Part shown: positions 25,381 to 33,797 of the stretch, one piece after another | How positions within the stretch are numbered: position 1 is the stretch's first letter | How the letters are laid out: each line of letters starts with the position of its first letter | Notes under the pieces: model-generated | Database searches by the model: none | The model's input: the letters and a program-made list of their open reading frames with translations, nothing else | Told to the model about the DNA's origin: nothing | Program-made: the position numbers and the translations under genes | Source: Paenibacillus taichungensis | Lineage (GTDB): Bacteria > Bacillota > Bacilli > Paenibacillales > Paenibacillaceae | Reading direction: 5' to 3' | Length of the DNA: 64,000 nucleotides | NCBI RefSeq assembly: GCF_003287275.1 | Contig: NZ_QEVW01000014.1 | Location: forward strand, 1-64,000

Positions 25381-25409
25381 GCCCAATAGACTAATTTCGT
25401 CTATCGGGC
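25381..25409 (-). terminator. Hairpin after GH88, containing a shared 14-bp motif
   Basis: GCCCAATAGAC and GTCTATCGGGC form an 11-bp stem with one mismatch, 45 bp after the GH88 stop on the minus strand; the T-run is poor. The right arm contains AATTTCGTCTATCG (25393-25406), the exact complement of CGATAGACGAAATT at 30244-30257 upstream of the first binding-protein gene. It may therefore double as a regulator site in front of the AraC sensor gene. Confidence 0.5.
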
Positions 25410-25454
25410 ATTCGGTATCAAGTTGAGAATGTTTTTTGTTGATTTCAGAAGACT

Positions 25455-26576
25455 TCAGAAAATGCGATGCTTCCAACCGTTTAATTTGGCACTCGCTTCG
25501 ATGTAGAAATAGTCACCGTAAATAAGTGAAACGTTTATGTTCTGACCTGCCGGTTTATGACCGGTTCCCTCGAGAAGCATACCTTCGTGCTCAGGAAGAT
25601 GCCAGGTTCCATAATGATCCCGCAAGGAACTCAGGATACGTTTGGCGACGGTAGCATAAAGTCTGCCCTCCGGATCAGGAAGTACATCTGCAAGCTCAAG
25701 CAATCCGGAAGCAGCAATAGCACCAGCGGAGCTGTCTCGTGGAATCTCCTCCCCCTCTTCCGGCTCAGCACGGAAATCCCAATGCGGAACACTATCCTCG
25801 GGCAGGCTGGAAATGAAGAAGTTCGCCACACGCTGTGCAGCATCCAGATATGCCGGGTCCTCTGTATAACGATACGTATTCGTTAATCCATATAAAGCCC
25901 ACGCGGCTCCACGACTCCATGCCGAATCCGGTGCCGCTCCCTGTCCCCCTATCGCTTCTGCACGTTCACCGGTCTCGGGATCAAATCGAATGATGTGATG
26001 CACAGAACCATCTTCCCTCACAAATTGCTTCATGACCATATCCGCATGAGCTTTGGCGATATGGCTGAAACGAGGATCTCCGCTCTCCTCAGATGCCCAG
26101 AAGAGCAAGGAAAGATTCATCATGGTGTCGATGATCGACCAGCCTAGCATGTCTCCATTCCAAGCCCGGATGAAGCTGCCTTTGGTATTGAAGCGGCCAG
26201 CCAGGAAGTTGGCGGCAAATAAAGCACGCCTTGCGGCATCGGCATCTCCGGTGAGCTTGAATTTGATGACGGCAGTAGGCAGGAAATGAAAGCCCACGTC
26301 ATGATCAAAGTAGTTGTTTTCTAGAAAACGTTCCGATAGTCGCTCATCCCAATTCCATGCCGCTTCTTTATATTTCTCATCACCTGTCATATCGTACACA
26401 ATCCATAATATGCCCGGCCAGAATCCCGAGGTCCACCAATCGATTCTCATGTCGTCATAGATGCCATTTGCTCCAGCAACATGCGGAGACTTTTCACCTA
26501 TGGCTGCAAGCATCTGATCGGCTTTACTTTTAATCTGATCCCACACGTCTTTGTTCACTTCATTTAATACGCTCAT
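25455..26576 (-). CDS. GH88 unsaturated glucuronyl hydrolase
   Basis: Cytoplasmic enzyme of 373 residues that hydrates and releases the 4,5-unsaturated uronic acid left at the non-reducing end by a polysaccharide lyase. It lines up with the well-known UGL of Bacillus sp. GL1 (377 residues): TSGFWPGILWIVYDMTGDE, FDHDVGF, SIIDTMMNLSLLFWA, DSAWSRGAAWALYG, PRDSSAGAIAASGLLELAD and IYGDYFYIEA. The two key aspartates are at Asp93 (HDVGF) and Asp150 (IIDTMMN), matching Asp88 and Asp149 there. No signal peptide. AAGGAGG precedes the ATG. It is the last gene of the transporter operon, so import of lyase products and their hydrolysis are coexpressed. Confidence 0.9.
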   Translation of the reverse strand: MSVLNEVNKDVWDQIKSKADQMLAAIGEKSPHVAGANGIYDDMRIDWWTSGFWPGILWIVYDMTGDEKYKEAAWNWDERLSERFLENNYFDHDVGFHFLPTAVIKFKLTGDADAARRALFAANFLAGRFNTKGSFIRAWNGDMLGWSIIDTMMNLSLLFWASEESGDPRFSHIAKAHADMVMKQFVREDGSVHHIIRFDPETGERAEAIGGQGAAPDSAWSRGAAWALYGLTNTYRYTEDPAYLDAAQRVANFFISSLPEDSVPHWDFRAEPEEGEEIPRDSSAGAIAASGLLELADVLPDPEGRLYATVAKRILSSLRDHYGTWHLPEHEGMLLEGTGHKPAGQNINVSLIYGDYFYIEASAKLNGWKHRIF

Positions 26577-26615
26577 GTAATCCCATACCTCCTTACCGTT
26601 CTTCCATTCTCTGAT

Positions 26616-27506
26616 TTATCCTTTCAATGAACCAACCATGACACCTTTCACGAAAAAGCGCTGCAAAAACGGATAGATGCACAGGATTGGTATCGTCGCT
26701 ACCATAATCGTCGCATACTTGATGGTTTCCCCGATCTGGAAGCGATCCCCGGCCGATGCTCCTGCCGACATGCTCTCCGTGGAATTGGCAATTAGAATCT
26801 CACGCAGCACCAATTGCAGTGGGAACAGTTCTCGGCTTTTGATAAATACAGACGCATAGAACCATCCGTTCCACTTATCTACCGCGTAATACAGAATCAT
26901 CACGGCAATGACTGGCATGGACAACGGAATAATAATGCGGAACAAAATCGTGAAGTGATTCGCTCCATCAATCTTGGCCGACTCTTCCAGGCTGTCCGGA
27001 ATGCCCATAAATGACGTTCGCATGATGATCAGGTTAAATGTGCTGATGGCAAAAGGCAGAATGGTCGACCACAATGTATCTAACAGGCCGACGCCTTTTA
27101 CAACCAGGTACAGTGGAATTAACCCACCGCCAAAGAACATTGTGAACACGATAAAGAACATGAACACCTTGTTCCACATCACGTTTTTACGGGATAGCAC
27201 ATACGCACCAAGCGCAGTCATGAACAGGTTGACGATAACGCCGAACACAAGAATAAATAATGTATTACGGAAACCTGTGGCTATACCTGGATTGGCAAGT
27301 ACACTCTTGTAAGCTTCCAGACTGAACCCAACCGGCTTCCACAGGAGACCCTTGTTTGCTAACAGCTGCGCCGAATCACTTAAGGACGCGAATAACACGT
27401 AGAGCAGCGGATACAATGTGACGATGACAAGCAGGATTAGAAATGTATAATTGAAAATCGTAAAGATTCGGTCAAACCAACCGCTTTCCTTAATCAAAGT
27501 TACCAC
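26616..27506 (-). CDS. ABC sugar permease, LplC type
   Basis: Inner membrane permease of 296 residues with about six transmembrane helices (first at 17-39, FNYTFLILLVIVTLYPLLYV). The EAA loop is LEESAKIDGANHFTILFRII, and the ending RFFVKGVMVGSLKG is typical of the LplC/YtcP group. The start lies one base from the stop of the LplB-type gene. Together they form the transmembrane channel for the binding proteins at 28487 and perhaps 21208. No ATPase is encoded here; a shared MsmX-like ATPase elsewhere is expected. Confidence 0.88.
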   Translation of the reverse strand: MVTLIKESGWFDRIFTIFNYTFLILLVIVTLYPLLYVLFASLSDSAQLLANKGLLWKPVGFSLEAYKSVLANPGIATGFRNTLFILVFGVIVNLFMTALGAYVLSRKNVMWNKVFMFFIVFTMFFGGGLIPLYLVVKGVGLLDTLWSTILPFAISTFNLIIMRTSFMGIPDSLEESAKIDGANHFTILFRIIIPLSMPVIAVMILYYAVDKWNGWFYASVFIKSRELFPLQLVLREILIANSTESMSAGASAGDRFQIGETIKYATIMVATIPILCIYPFLQRFFVKGVMVGSLKG

Positions 27507-27507
27507 C

Positions 27508-28431
27508 TCACCATAAGCTGTTTTGACTCACTCTGCGGCTGATATAGTTCGCCGAAATCAGAAGAACGAGATTGATCACCGAGTTGAATAGACCGACTGC
27601 CGAGCTGTAACTCCATCCGAATTCCAGCAATCCCTTTCGATATACGAAGGAGGAAATGACGTCTGCCGTTTCATAGGTCACCGGATTGTAGAGGAGAATG
27701 ATTTTCTCGAATCCGACATTCAGCATATTACCCATCCGGAGAATGAACATGATCGTAATAATAGGCAGCAATCCGGGTAGCGTAATGTGAAACATTTGTT
27801 TGAGACGGCTCGCTCCGTCGATCTTCGCCGCTTCATACTGCTCCAGATCGATGCTCATCAACGCAGCAATATAGATAATGGATTCCCAACCGATCCGCTG
27901 CCATATTTCAGACAGAACATAGATTGGACGGAACAGCTCCGGCTTTTGCAGCATCGCCTGACCGTCATATCCAAGCATCATAATCAGGCGGTTGATTAAG
28001 CCATCCGCGTTCGTGAAGTCCGTAATAATACCGCATATGACGACGAGAGAGATGAAATAAGGCATATACGTTATCGTCTGAACGACCCGCTTGAACGTGC
28101 GCTTGCGTACTTCATTGATGAGCAGCGCCAGAATAATTGGTGCGGGGAATTCAAAGACCAGCGTGTACAAACTGATAAGAAGGGTGTTCTTCAGCACACG
28201 CAGGAAATAATAACTGTTGAAAAACTCTTCAAAGTGCTTCAGCCCAACCCAATCACTCCCCAAAATACCCTTCATCGGAGAATAATCTTTAAAGGCAATA
28301 ATTGCACCGTACATCGGACCGTAATGAAATATTAAATAATATCCAATAACGGGAATCATCATGATGTATAAATACTTGTTCATCATGAAGTCCCGCACGA
28401 ACCGGCTTCTAAAGGATTGACGATTGCTCAT
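27508..28431 (-). CDS. ABC sugar permease, LplB type
   Basis: Inner membrane permease of about 307 residues. It carries the N-terminal signature MMIPVIGYYLIFHYGPMYG followed by IIAFKDYSPMKGI, about six helices, and the EAA loop LEQYEAAKIDGASRLKQMFH. The frame opens with GTG at 28446, whose ribosome binding site would overlap it; ATG at 28431 follows GAGGTGAAAAGG and is preferred. It pairs with the LplC-type permease downstream, one base apart. Confidence 0.86.
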   Translation of the reverse strand: MSNRQSFRSRFVRDFMMNKYLYIMMIPVIGYYLIFHYGPMYGAIIAFKDYSPMKGILGSDWVGLKHFEEFFNSYYFLRVLKNTLLISLYTLVFEFPAPIILALLINEVRKRTFKRVVQTITYMPYFISLVVICGIITDFTNADGLINRLIMMLGYDGQAMLQKPELFRPIYVLSEIWQRIGWESIIYIAALMSIDLEQYEAAKIDGASRLKQMFHITLPGLLPIITIMFILRMGNMLNVGFEKIILLYNPVTYETADVISSFVYRKGLLEFGWSYSSAVGLFNSVINLVLLISANYISRRVSQNSLW

Positions 28432-28486
28432 GATGTACCTTTTCACCTCTTTTCAATCGGGAGGGCTGTGCCCTCCCCTTTTACAA

Positions 28487-30112
28487 TTACCGGTTGTTGT
28501 AGCGTTCGAGTGCTGCTGTCTGGATTTCAATCGCTCGATCCAGATGCAACGATTTCATTTTTGCGACATAGCTCTCGAATTGATCCACCGATTCGTTGCC
28601 CAGAATGATTTTGATGGTCATCTCATCGACGAGTGTGTTGATATCATTCATGATGGTCGCGTATTCGGAGCTTTCCTCAGGTGTAGGTGTGATCGAAGGC
28701 AGATTATATTTGGCGGCCTGTGTATTCTTCCATACATCAATGGCATCGCGCTGAGTCTGTAATGCAAAGAACTGCTCGGCATATCGTTTGTCTTGAACGA
28801 ATGGACCGTTATAGCTGCTGCGGGCATATAGTGAAATTGCTTGTGCAGGAGCGAGTTTATCCGGATTCTTCAGCAGCAAATCCGTGAATTTCGGATAATC
28901 GCCTTCCATGTTATAGCTGACACCTTCTTCACCGAAGTTGAAGAACATGTGTCCTTCCTCACTGTAGCCGTAATCCAACATGCGAACGGCAAGTTCCGGG
29001 TCCTTGGCTGCCGTCGTGATGGCAACCGTGCCTTCCGAGGCATAACCCTGATTAAGCTGGCCGAATTTAGGAATATCCCCTTTTTTAAGTACCGGATATG
29101 GTGCGGCGACCAGAACGGCATCCGGATCATTTGCTTCTACGAGCGGCTGCCATTTGCCGATACCTCCGCCTGCGTTACCGACACTAGCGCCAGTAGCACC
29201 AGAAGCGAGGTTACCGTCAACGGATTTGGTATCCGCTGTTGAGATGTTTTTATCAATCAAACCTTCTTTGTACCATTCCTGGAATAACGTCAAGTATTCT
29301 TTGAAACCTTCTTCCGCAGGACCAAATTTGATCTTTCCGTCTTCCTGATAGAATCCGCGGTTTACACCGAAGGCGCCCAGGAAAGCACCATTACCGGAAT
29401 CGTTAAAGAATCGTGGCTTACTTACAACAGAGAACGGAGCAGATGCGCCTTTTTTCTCTTTAAAAGCTCGCAAGGTTGTTGTCCACTCATCAATCGTTTC
29501 CGGAACGGGCAGTCCAAGCTCATCCAGCCAATCCTTACGAATGATGGGTCCCTGGAAGACACGAAGATACTCATCTCCCCGAATGAACGGGAATACATAG
29601 TAGCTGCCACTATCCGTTTTGACCATCTTGTCGATATCCGGATTGTCCTGCAGGTATTTCTTCAGATTCGGAGCATACTGGTCAATCAGATCGTTCAGCT
29701 TGAGGATATAACCATCATTGATGGCTTTCTCCGGTCCACCGGGGAAATCGCCGATGAAATTGTACTCCAGCATGTCTGGCAAATCCCCGGATGCCAGCAT
29801 CACGTTAAAGGATTCTCTGACCTGACCGGTCGGTGGTGCCGTGAATTTGAGTGGCACACCGGTTTTTTCCTGCCATTTTTGAAAGAATGGAATTTCGCTG
29901 TGCGAATTTTTGACCCCGATCAGGTTTCCGTTAATTTCACCCCAGTACGTAAGCGTCTTATCCGTTTGAATCGGATAGGTGGTTGCTTCCGTTGACCCGC
30001 TTGGTGTCCCTTTATCAGCTTCGCCCGTCTTACTGTCTCCGGACGAACACCCCAGGATCGTTGTACCTAATAACAGGATCATCAAACTCGTAGATAACAC
30101 TTTTCTTCTCAT
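28487..30112 (-). CDS. Solute-binding lipoprotein (LplA-like), first paralogue
   Basis: Extracellular binding protein of 541 residues. Signal peptide and lipobox ILGC (RRKVLSTSLMILLLG before it). It shares with the paralogue at 21208 the segments SGDLPDMLEYNFIGDFPGGP, GPIIRKDWLDELGLPVPETI, FGAFGVNRGFYQEDGKIKFG-type strands and MLDYGYSEEGHMFFNFGEEG. ATG 30112 follows GGTGGAGGATAAGG and replaces a longer frame from 30205. It is the first gene of the operon that continues with both permeases and GH88, and is the natural partner of that permease pair. Confidence 0.88.
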   Translation of the reverse strand: MRRKVLSTSLMILLLGTTILGCSSGDSKTGEADKGTPSGSTEATTYPIQTDKTLTYWGEINGNLIGVKNSHSEIPFFQKWQEKTGVPLKFTAPPTGQVRESFNVMLASGDLPDMLEYNFIGDFPGGPEKAINDGYILKLNDLIDQYAPNLKKYLQDNPDIDKMVKTDSGSYYVFPFIRGDEYLRVFQGPIIRKDWLDELGLPVPETIDEWTTTLRAFKEKKGASAPFSVVSKPRFFNDSGNGAFLGAFGVNRGFYQEDGKIKFGPAEEGFKEYLTLFQEWYKEGLIDKNISTADTKSVDGNLASGATGASVGNAGGGIGKWQPLVEANDPDAVLVAAPYPVLKKGDIPKFGQLNQGYASEGTVAITTAAKDPELAVRMLDYGYSEEGHMFFNFGEEGVSYNMEGDYPKFTDLLLKNPDKLAPAQAISLYARSSYNGPFVQDKRYAEQFFALQTQRDAIDVWKNTQAAKYNLPSITPTPEESSEYATIMNDINTLVDEMTIKIILGNESVDQFESYVAKMKSLHLDRAIEIQTAALERYNNR

Positions 30113-30209
30113 GACCTTATCCTCCACCTTTTGGGAATGTCTGTGCTCTACCTCAGAGTAAGGGAGAGCGCATTGTAGCGCTATTCGCAAAAGATGAAAT
30201 GACATGTTG

Positions 30210-30257
30210 ATTTCGTCAGAGGCAAATGATCATTTAGCCAAAACGATAGACGAAATT
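30210..30257. promoter_or_regulatory. Candidate AraC-regulator operator upstream of the importer operon
   Basis: ATTTCGTC (30210-30217) and GACGAAAT (30249-30256) form an inverted pair about 100-145 bp before the binding-protein start. The right half extends to CGATAGACGAAATT, identical to a 14-bp sequence at 25393-25406 (opposite orientation) upstream of the AraC sensor gene. Binding by that regulator is inferred. Confidence 0.4.
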
Positions 30258-30328
30258 CTCTATATAATCATCTGCAATGCCTTGAATTTGCAGTGGTGGC
30301 GCGGGTTTGTGACTGTACTTATGAGAGC

Positions 30329-30367
30329 ATAAAAAAACAGACGATGAACACTGTTCATCGTCTGTAG
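30329..30367 (-). terminator. Minus-strand terminator after the RDD gene
   Basis: ACAGACGATGAAC and GTTCATCGTCTGT are perfect inverted copies; read on the minus strand the stem is followed by seven Ts. It separates the RDD gene from the polysaccharide operon. Confidence 0.85.
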
Positions 30368-30439
30368 TGTGGGTGAATATGAGTGATAAGTGGAATACAA
30401 TAACACAATTATATTACGCCAGGGCTCGCTTTCTCATGT

Positions 30440-30838
30440 TTAGTCCCATACAACTTCGGTACCCGCAATAAAATCATGGATTGCCCGTTTGTCTTCTCGT
30501 ACAGCCACCATGATAATACTTGCAATGAAACCAATGCCAAATGTGATTCCATATACCAGTCCTGCAACAACAACTCTCATCAGCATGGTTCCTATTCCTG
30601 GTGACTCATGTGTACCGTATTTTCGAATTCGAATTCCGCATATACGCTTTCCTATCGTTCGCCCACTCCATAATACAGGTAATAAAATGGAATATAATCC
30701 ACCCAGTAGTTTGGCTAAAGGCTCGTCACGATCAAAATTCCCTGTCAGTACACCTACAATAATGGCTAAAGGTATTGAAACGATAATTCCATCCAACAAG
30801 TTTGCTCCAAATCTAATCCAAAATCCCGCTTCTCTCAA
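30440..30838 (-). CDS. RDD-family membrane protein
   Basis: Small integral membrane protein of 132 residues. It begins REAGFWIRFGANLLDGIIVS, with the family's Arg and Asp-Asp-like positions (R in FWIRF, D in LLDG), then three hydrophobic segments, and the conserved SGRTIGKRICGIRI and REDKRAIHDFIAGTEVV motifs. A longer ATG frame starts at 30856, but AAAGGAGG inside it is spaced 7 bases from TTG at 30838, which is taken as the start. Family members have been linked to ion homeostasis or complex assembly; the role here is unknown. It is monocistronic with its own terminator. Confidence 0.85.
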   Translation of the reverse strand: MREAGFWIRFGANLLDGIIVSIPLAIIVGVLTGNFDRDEPLAKLLGGLYSILLPVLWSGRTIGKRICGIRIRKYGTHESPGIGTMLMRVVVAGLVYGITFGIGFIASIIMVAVREDKRAIHDFIAGTEVVWD

Positions 30839-30948
30839 ATGAATGCCTCCTTTCATATGGATTTAGTTGAATGTATGTAGACACATATCCATGTAGTATA
30901 ACAGAAAAATATTCCATTATGTTCTTAATCATCCTATTCAAGGAATCA

Positions 30949-30981
30949 AGAAAGGCTTCTCAACTTTTGTTGAGAAGCCCC
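30949..30981 (-). terminator. Terminator of the siderophore locus
   Basis: GGCTTCTCAAC and GTTGAGAAGCC pair perfectly; on the minus strand TTTCTTG follows. It lies about 50 bp after the binding-lipoprotein stop. Confidence 0.75.
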
Positions 30982-31032
30982 TCCATGGCGAATCGTTAAC
31001 TTTTAAAGCTTTCGTTATATTTCTGTTCTGCG

Positions 31033-31995
31033 TTAATTCTGTCCTTCCAATATCATGTTACCCAAACGATCCATAAGCTCCATTCGTCCCATAGCCGTAT
31101 AAGAATAATTGTAGTTATCTACGCTGGAGATTTTATAGATCTTGCCATCCTTGACGGCATTCATGTTATTCCATACCTTGCTGTCTTCCATCTTGTTCTC
31201 GCTATTCTCCATCAGCACCAGCTGGTCCGGATTGACGGAGATCAGCGCCTCTATACTGATCTGTTTGCCTCCCCAGCCTTCGGGCTCAGGAATACCTTCT
31301 GTGCGTTTAAGTCCCCACTCGCCGTACAACATCTCGGCCGCACCTTTATTCGAATAGATCACCAGATTATTGGGATAGGTTTCAATGACCGCAAAAGATT
31401 CACCTTTCACAGCCGATTCGAGTTTTTGCTTCCACTCCGCTGATTTTGCATCATATTTAGCCAGGAACTCATCCTTTTTGGTTTCTTCTCCGAATGTATC
31501 TGCCAGGAACGTCAGACGTTCTCTCCAATCATAATACGAGTATGGTAATACAATCGTCGGAGCGATCAAGGATAAGGTTTCATACTGATCTGTATTAAAA
31601 TCCTTTCCCAGAATGATCAGATCCGGGTTTGATGCAGTCACTGCTTCTATACTGAATTTGCTGCCGAGCCACCCCAGAACCACGGTATTGGCATCCAACT
31701 TGTCTTTAAGGGGTGGAGTGATCTGATCCTGCTGCCCATAATCGGCGCTTGTGGTAGCGACAGGCGTTTTGCCAACGATCAGTAATTCTTCTGTTGAGCC
31801 GGACAGATCCACAATCCGCTCCGGATTAAGGGGAATCGTAACTTCTTCTCCATTTGGATTGGTGATGACTTTCGTTGTCGCTTGGGTTGTTCCCTCTGAC
31901 GAACTAACCTCCTGACTGCTTGTCTGATCCGTTCCACAAGCCGTAAGCATCAGCATGGAGCATAAAGCAATCCATATATAAATTCGTTTTAGCAT
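31033..31995 (-). CDS. Iron-siderophore-binding lipoprotein
   Basis: Extracellular binding protein of 320 residues with lipobox LTAC (Cys20). The mature part follows the FepB/FhuD clustered-helix plan: ITNPNGEEVTIPLNPERIVD, ELLIVGKTPVATTSAD, IEAVTASNPDLIILGKDF, TIVLPYSYYDWRERLTFLAD, ISIEALISVNPDQLVLM and VWNNMNAVKDGKIYKI. It is third in an operon after two exporter-fold ABC proteins and has no FecCD-type permease beside it. It may hand ferric siderophore to those proteins or to a distant FecCD permease. A Fur box at the start of the operon supports an iron role. Confidence 0.88.
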   Translation of the reverse strand: MLKRIYIWIALCSMLMLTACGTDQTSSQEVSSSEGTTQATTKVITNPNGEEVTIPLNPERIVDLSGSTEELLIVGKTPVATTSADYGQQDQITPPLKDKLDANTVVLGWLGSKFSIEAVTASNPDLIILGKDFNTDQYETLSLIAPTIVLPYSYYDWRERLTFLADTFGEETKKDEFLAKYDAKSAEWKQKLESAVKGESFAVIETYPNNLVIYSNKGAAEMLYGEWGLKRTEGIPEPEGWGGKQISIEALISVNPDQLVLMENSENKMEDSKVWNNMNAVKDGKIYKISSVDNYNYSYTAMGRMELMDRLGNMILEGQN

Positions 31996-32054
31996 TTAAA
32001 TTATTCTCCTTTTGAGTCAATTCATCTACCTGGTTTGGACGACTGCGTGAGTCG

Positions 32055-33797
32055 CTATACCTTTACCTGCCATCCCTCGGCATCATGCTGTAATTGCCAC
32101 AGACGCGAATAGATGCCCGAGCCTAACAATAATTGCTCATGCGTTCCTTGTTCCACAAGCTGGCCCTGATCCAGAACAAGGATCTGATCCGCATTTTGGA
32201 TCGTTTTCAAACGATGGGCGATCAGGATTACCGTTTTGTTCGCGACCAGCTCATTAATCGCTTGCTGTACTGCGGCTTCATTTTCCGGGTCGAGTGACGC
32301 CGTAGCTTCGTCCAGCAATACGATGGATGCATTTTTCAATAACGCACGAGCAATCGATATACGCTGTTTTTCCCCACCAGATAACGTCGAGCCGCCTTCT
32401 CCCACTAACGTGTCATATCCTTGAGGCAAACTTGCGATAAACTCATGACAGCAAGCCCGGCGTGCTGCTTCTTCAATCTCTGCCTGGGTAGCCTCTTTCT
32501 TCCCTACACGTATGTTGTTACCGATTGTATCCTGGAACAGATAGACGTCCTGAAAGACAACAGAGATATCCTCCAACAGTTTTTCCGGGTCCATGCCGCT
32601 AATGGGCTGTCCGCCAATCGTAATGGTACCTGACTGCACATCCCAGAAACGCGCAATGAGACGGGTAACCGTACTTTTGCCACTGCCGGAAGGCCCTACA
32701 AGTGCAGTAATCGTATGCGGAGGGATGGTAAATGACAAATTCTTTAGCACAGGCAGCTCATCATCATAACCAAAGGTTACACGGTCAAACGAAATCGCCT
32801 GATTAGGTTGTACGCTGTCTGTTCCTGTCATTGGCGCCTCCTGCTGCACTTCCATAATGCGCCGTGCACTATATGCGGAGTATCGCATTTCACCATAACT
32901 CATCAGCGCAACGGTCAGAGGTTCAAACACTTTTGTACCGACCAGCAAAAACAACAGAAATATCGGCAATGTCAATTCCCCGCCAGCAAGCAAATAACTC
33001 CCCGCCAAAATCATCCACGTCATCCCGGAACGCGCAAGCAGCATCGCCCCCATTATCATCGGACCCATAATGCCTTCCAACCGAATGGATGCCGACTTCA
33101 ACTCATCAAAAGAACGACGCAGCCGTTCAAATCGTTCTCCGCCCATATTGTGGGCTTTGATCTCACGAATTCCGGTTAAATACTCTTGCAGTCGACTGGC
33201 TGCTTCGTTCTTGGCTCTCACATGATTCTCGCTTAAGCGAGCCTGAATGGAGTCTGTCATCCATAACAAGGCCACACCAAGTGGAACAGCGACGAACATC
33301 GCCACTGCCATGCGCCAATCTATAAACAGGAGTCCAGCAAAAGCCAACACCGGCAGCACAATGGCGCTGATGAGCTGTGACAGATTGTGAGAGATCGTAT
33401 GCTCCACCTGCCCATAATCACTCAGAATCAGATTGGTCAGATCCCCCGGGTCCCTTTTGCCGAAGAAACCCAATGATAGATGACGAATATGTTCAGCCAG
33501 CTTCAAACGCCCCGTTGCGGCGAGGCTGTATGCTGCCCGATAGGTTTTATCATAGAGAGAAGAGTAAGCCGCATATTCCACCAACAGCCATGCAAACAGA
33601 ATGCAGCACACCATCCACATGCGCTGGATGTCCAGTCCCTTATCCGGTTCAGCGAAGGATTTGTATATCGTATTGAAAATATCAACGAGCAGCGCAGCCG
33701 GAACGATCTTGGCAATCCCGTCCAGAATGGCGGCTATGATGGATGGAAGCAGACTGCGGGGGTTACCACCCGATATGTTGTATAAATAGTTCCTCAT
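32055..33797 (-). CDS. Exporter-fold ABC transporter half, IrtB/YbtQ-like
   Basis: Fused membrane and ATPase domain protein of 580 residues. Six-helix membrane domain at about 15-300, ATPase after about 335 with Walker A GPSGSGKST, signature LSGGEKQRISIARALL, Walker B IVLLDEATASLD and the switch region IAHRLKTIQNADQILV. The phrase LIARFWDVQSGTITIGG is typical of the IrtAB/YbtPQ siderophore importers. ATG 33797 overlaps the upstream stop as ATGA behind TTGGAGGTG, showing coupling; the longer frame from 33848 is rejected. It is expected to form a heterodimer with the previous gene product. Import rather than export is inferred from the Fur box and the neighbouring siderophore-binding protein. 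Confidence 0.82.
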   Translation of the reverse strand: MRNYLYNISGGNPRSLLPSIIAAILDGIAKIVPAALLVDIFNTIYKSFAEPDKGLDIQRMWMVCCILFAWLLVEYAAYSSLYDKTYRAAYSLAATGRLKLAEHIRHLSLGFFGKRDPGDLTNLILSDYGQVEHTISHNLSQLISAIVLPVLAFAGLLFIDWRMAVAMFVAVPLGVALLWMTDSIQARLSENHVRAKNEAASRLQEYLTGIREIKAHNMGGERFERLRRSFDELKSASIRLEGIMGPMIMGAMLLARSGMTWMILAGSYLLAGGELTLPIFLLFLLVGTKVFEPLTVALMSYGEMRYSAYSARRIMEVQQEAPMTGTDSVQPNQAISFDRVTFGYDDELPVLKNLSFTIPPHTITALVGPSGSGKSTVTRLIARFWDVQSGTITIGGQPISGMDPEKLLEDISVVFQDVYLFQDTIGNNIRVGKKEATQAEIEEAARRACCHEFIASLPQGYDTLVGEGGSTLSGGEKQRISIARALLKNASIVLLDEATASLDPENEAAVQQAINELVANKTVILIAHRLKTIQNADQILVLDQGQLVEQGTHEQLLLGSGIYSRLWQLQHDAEGWQVKV

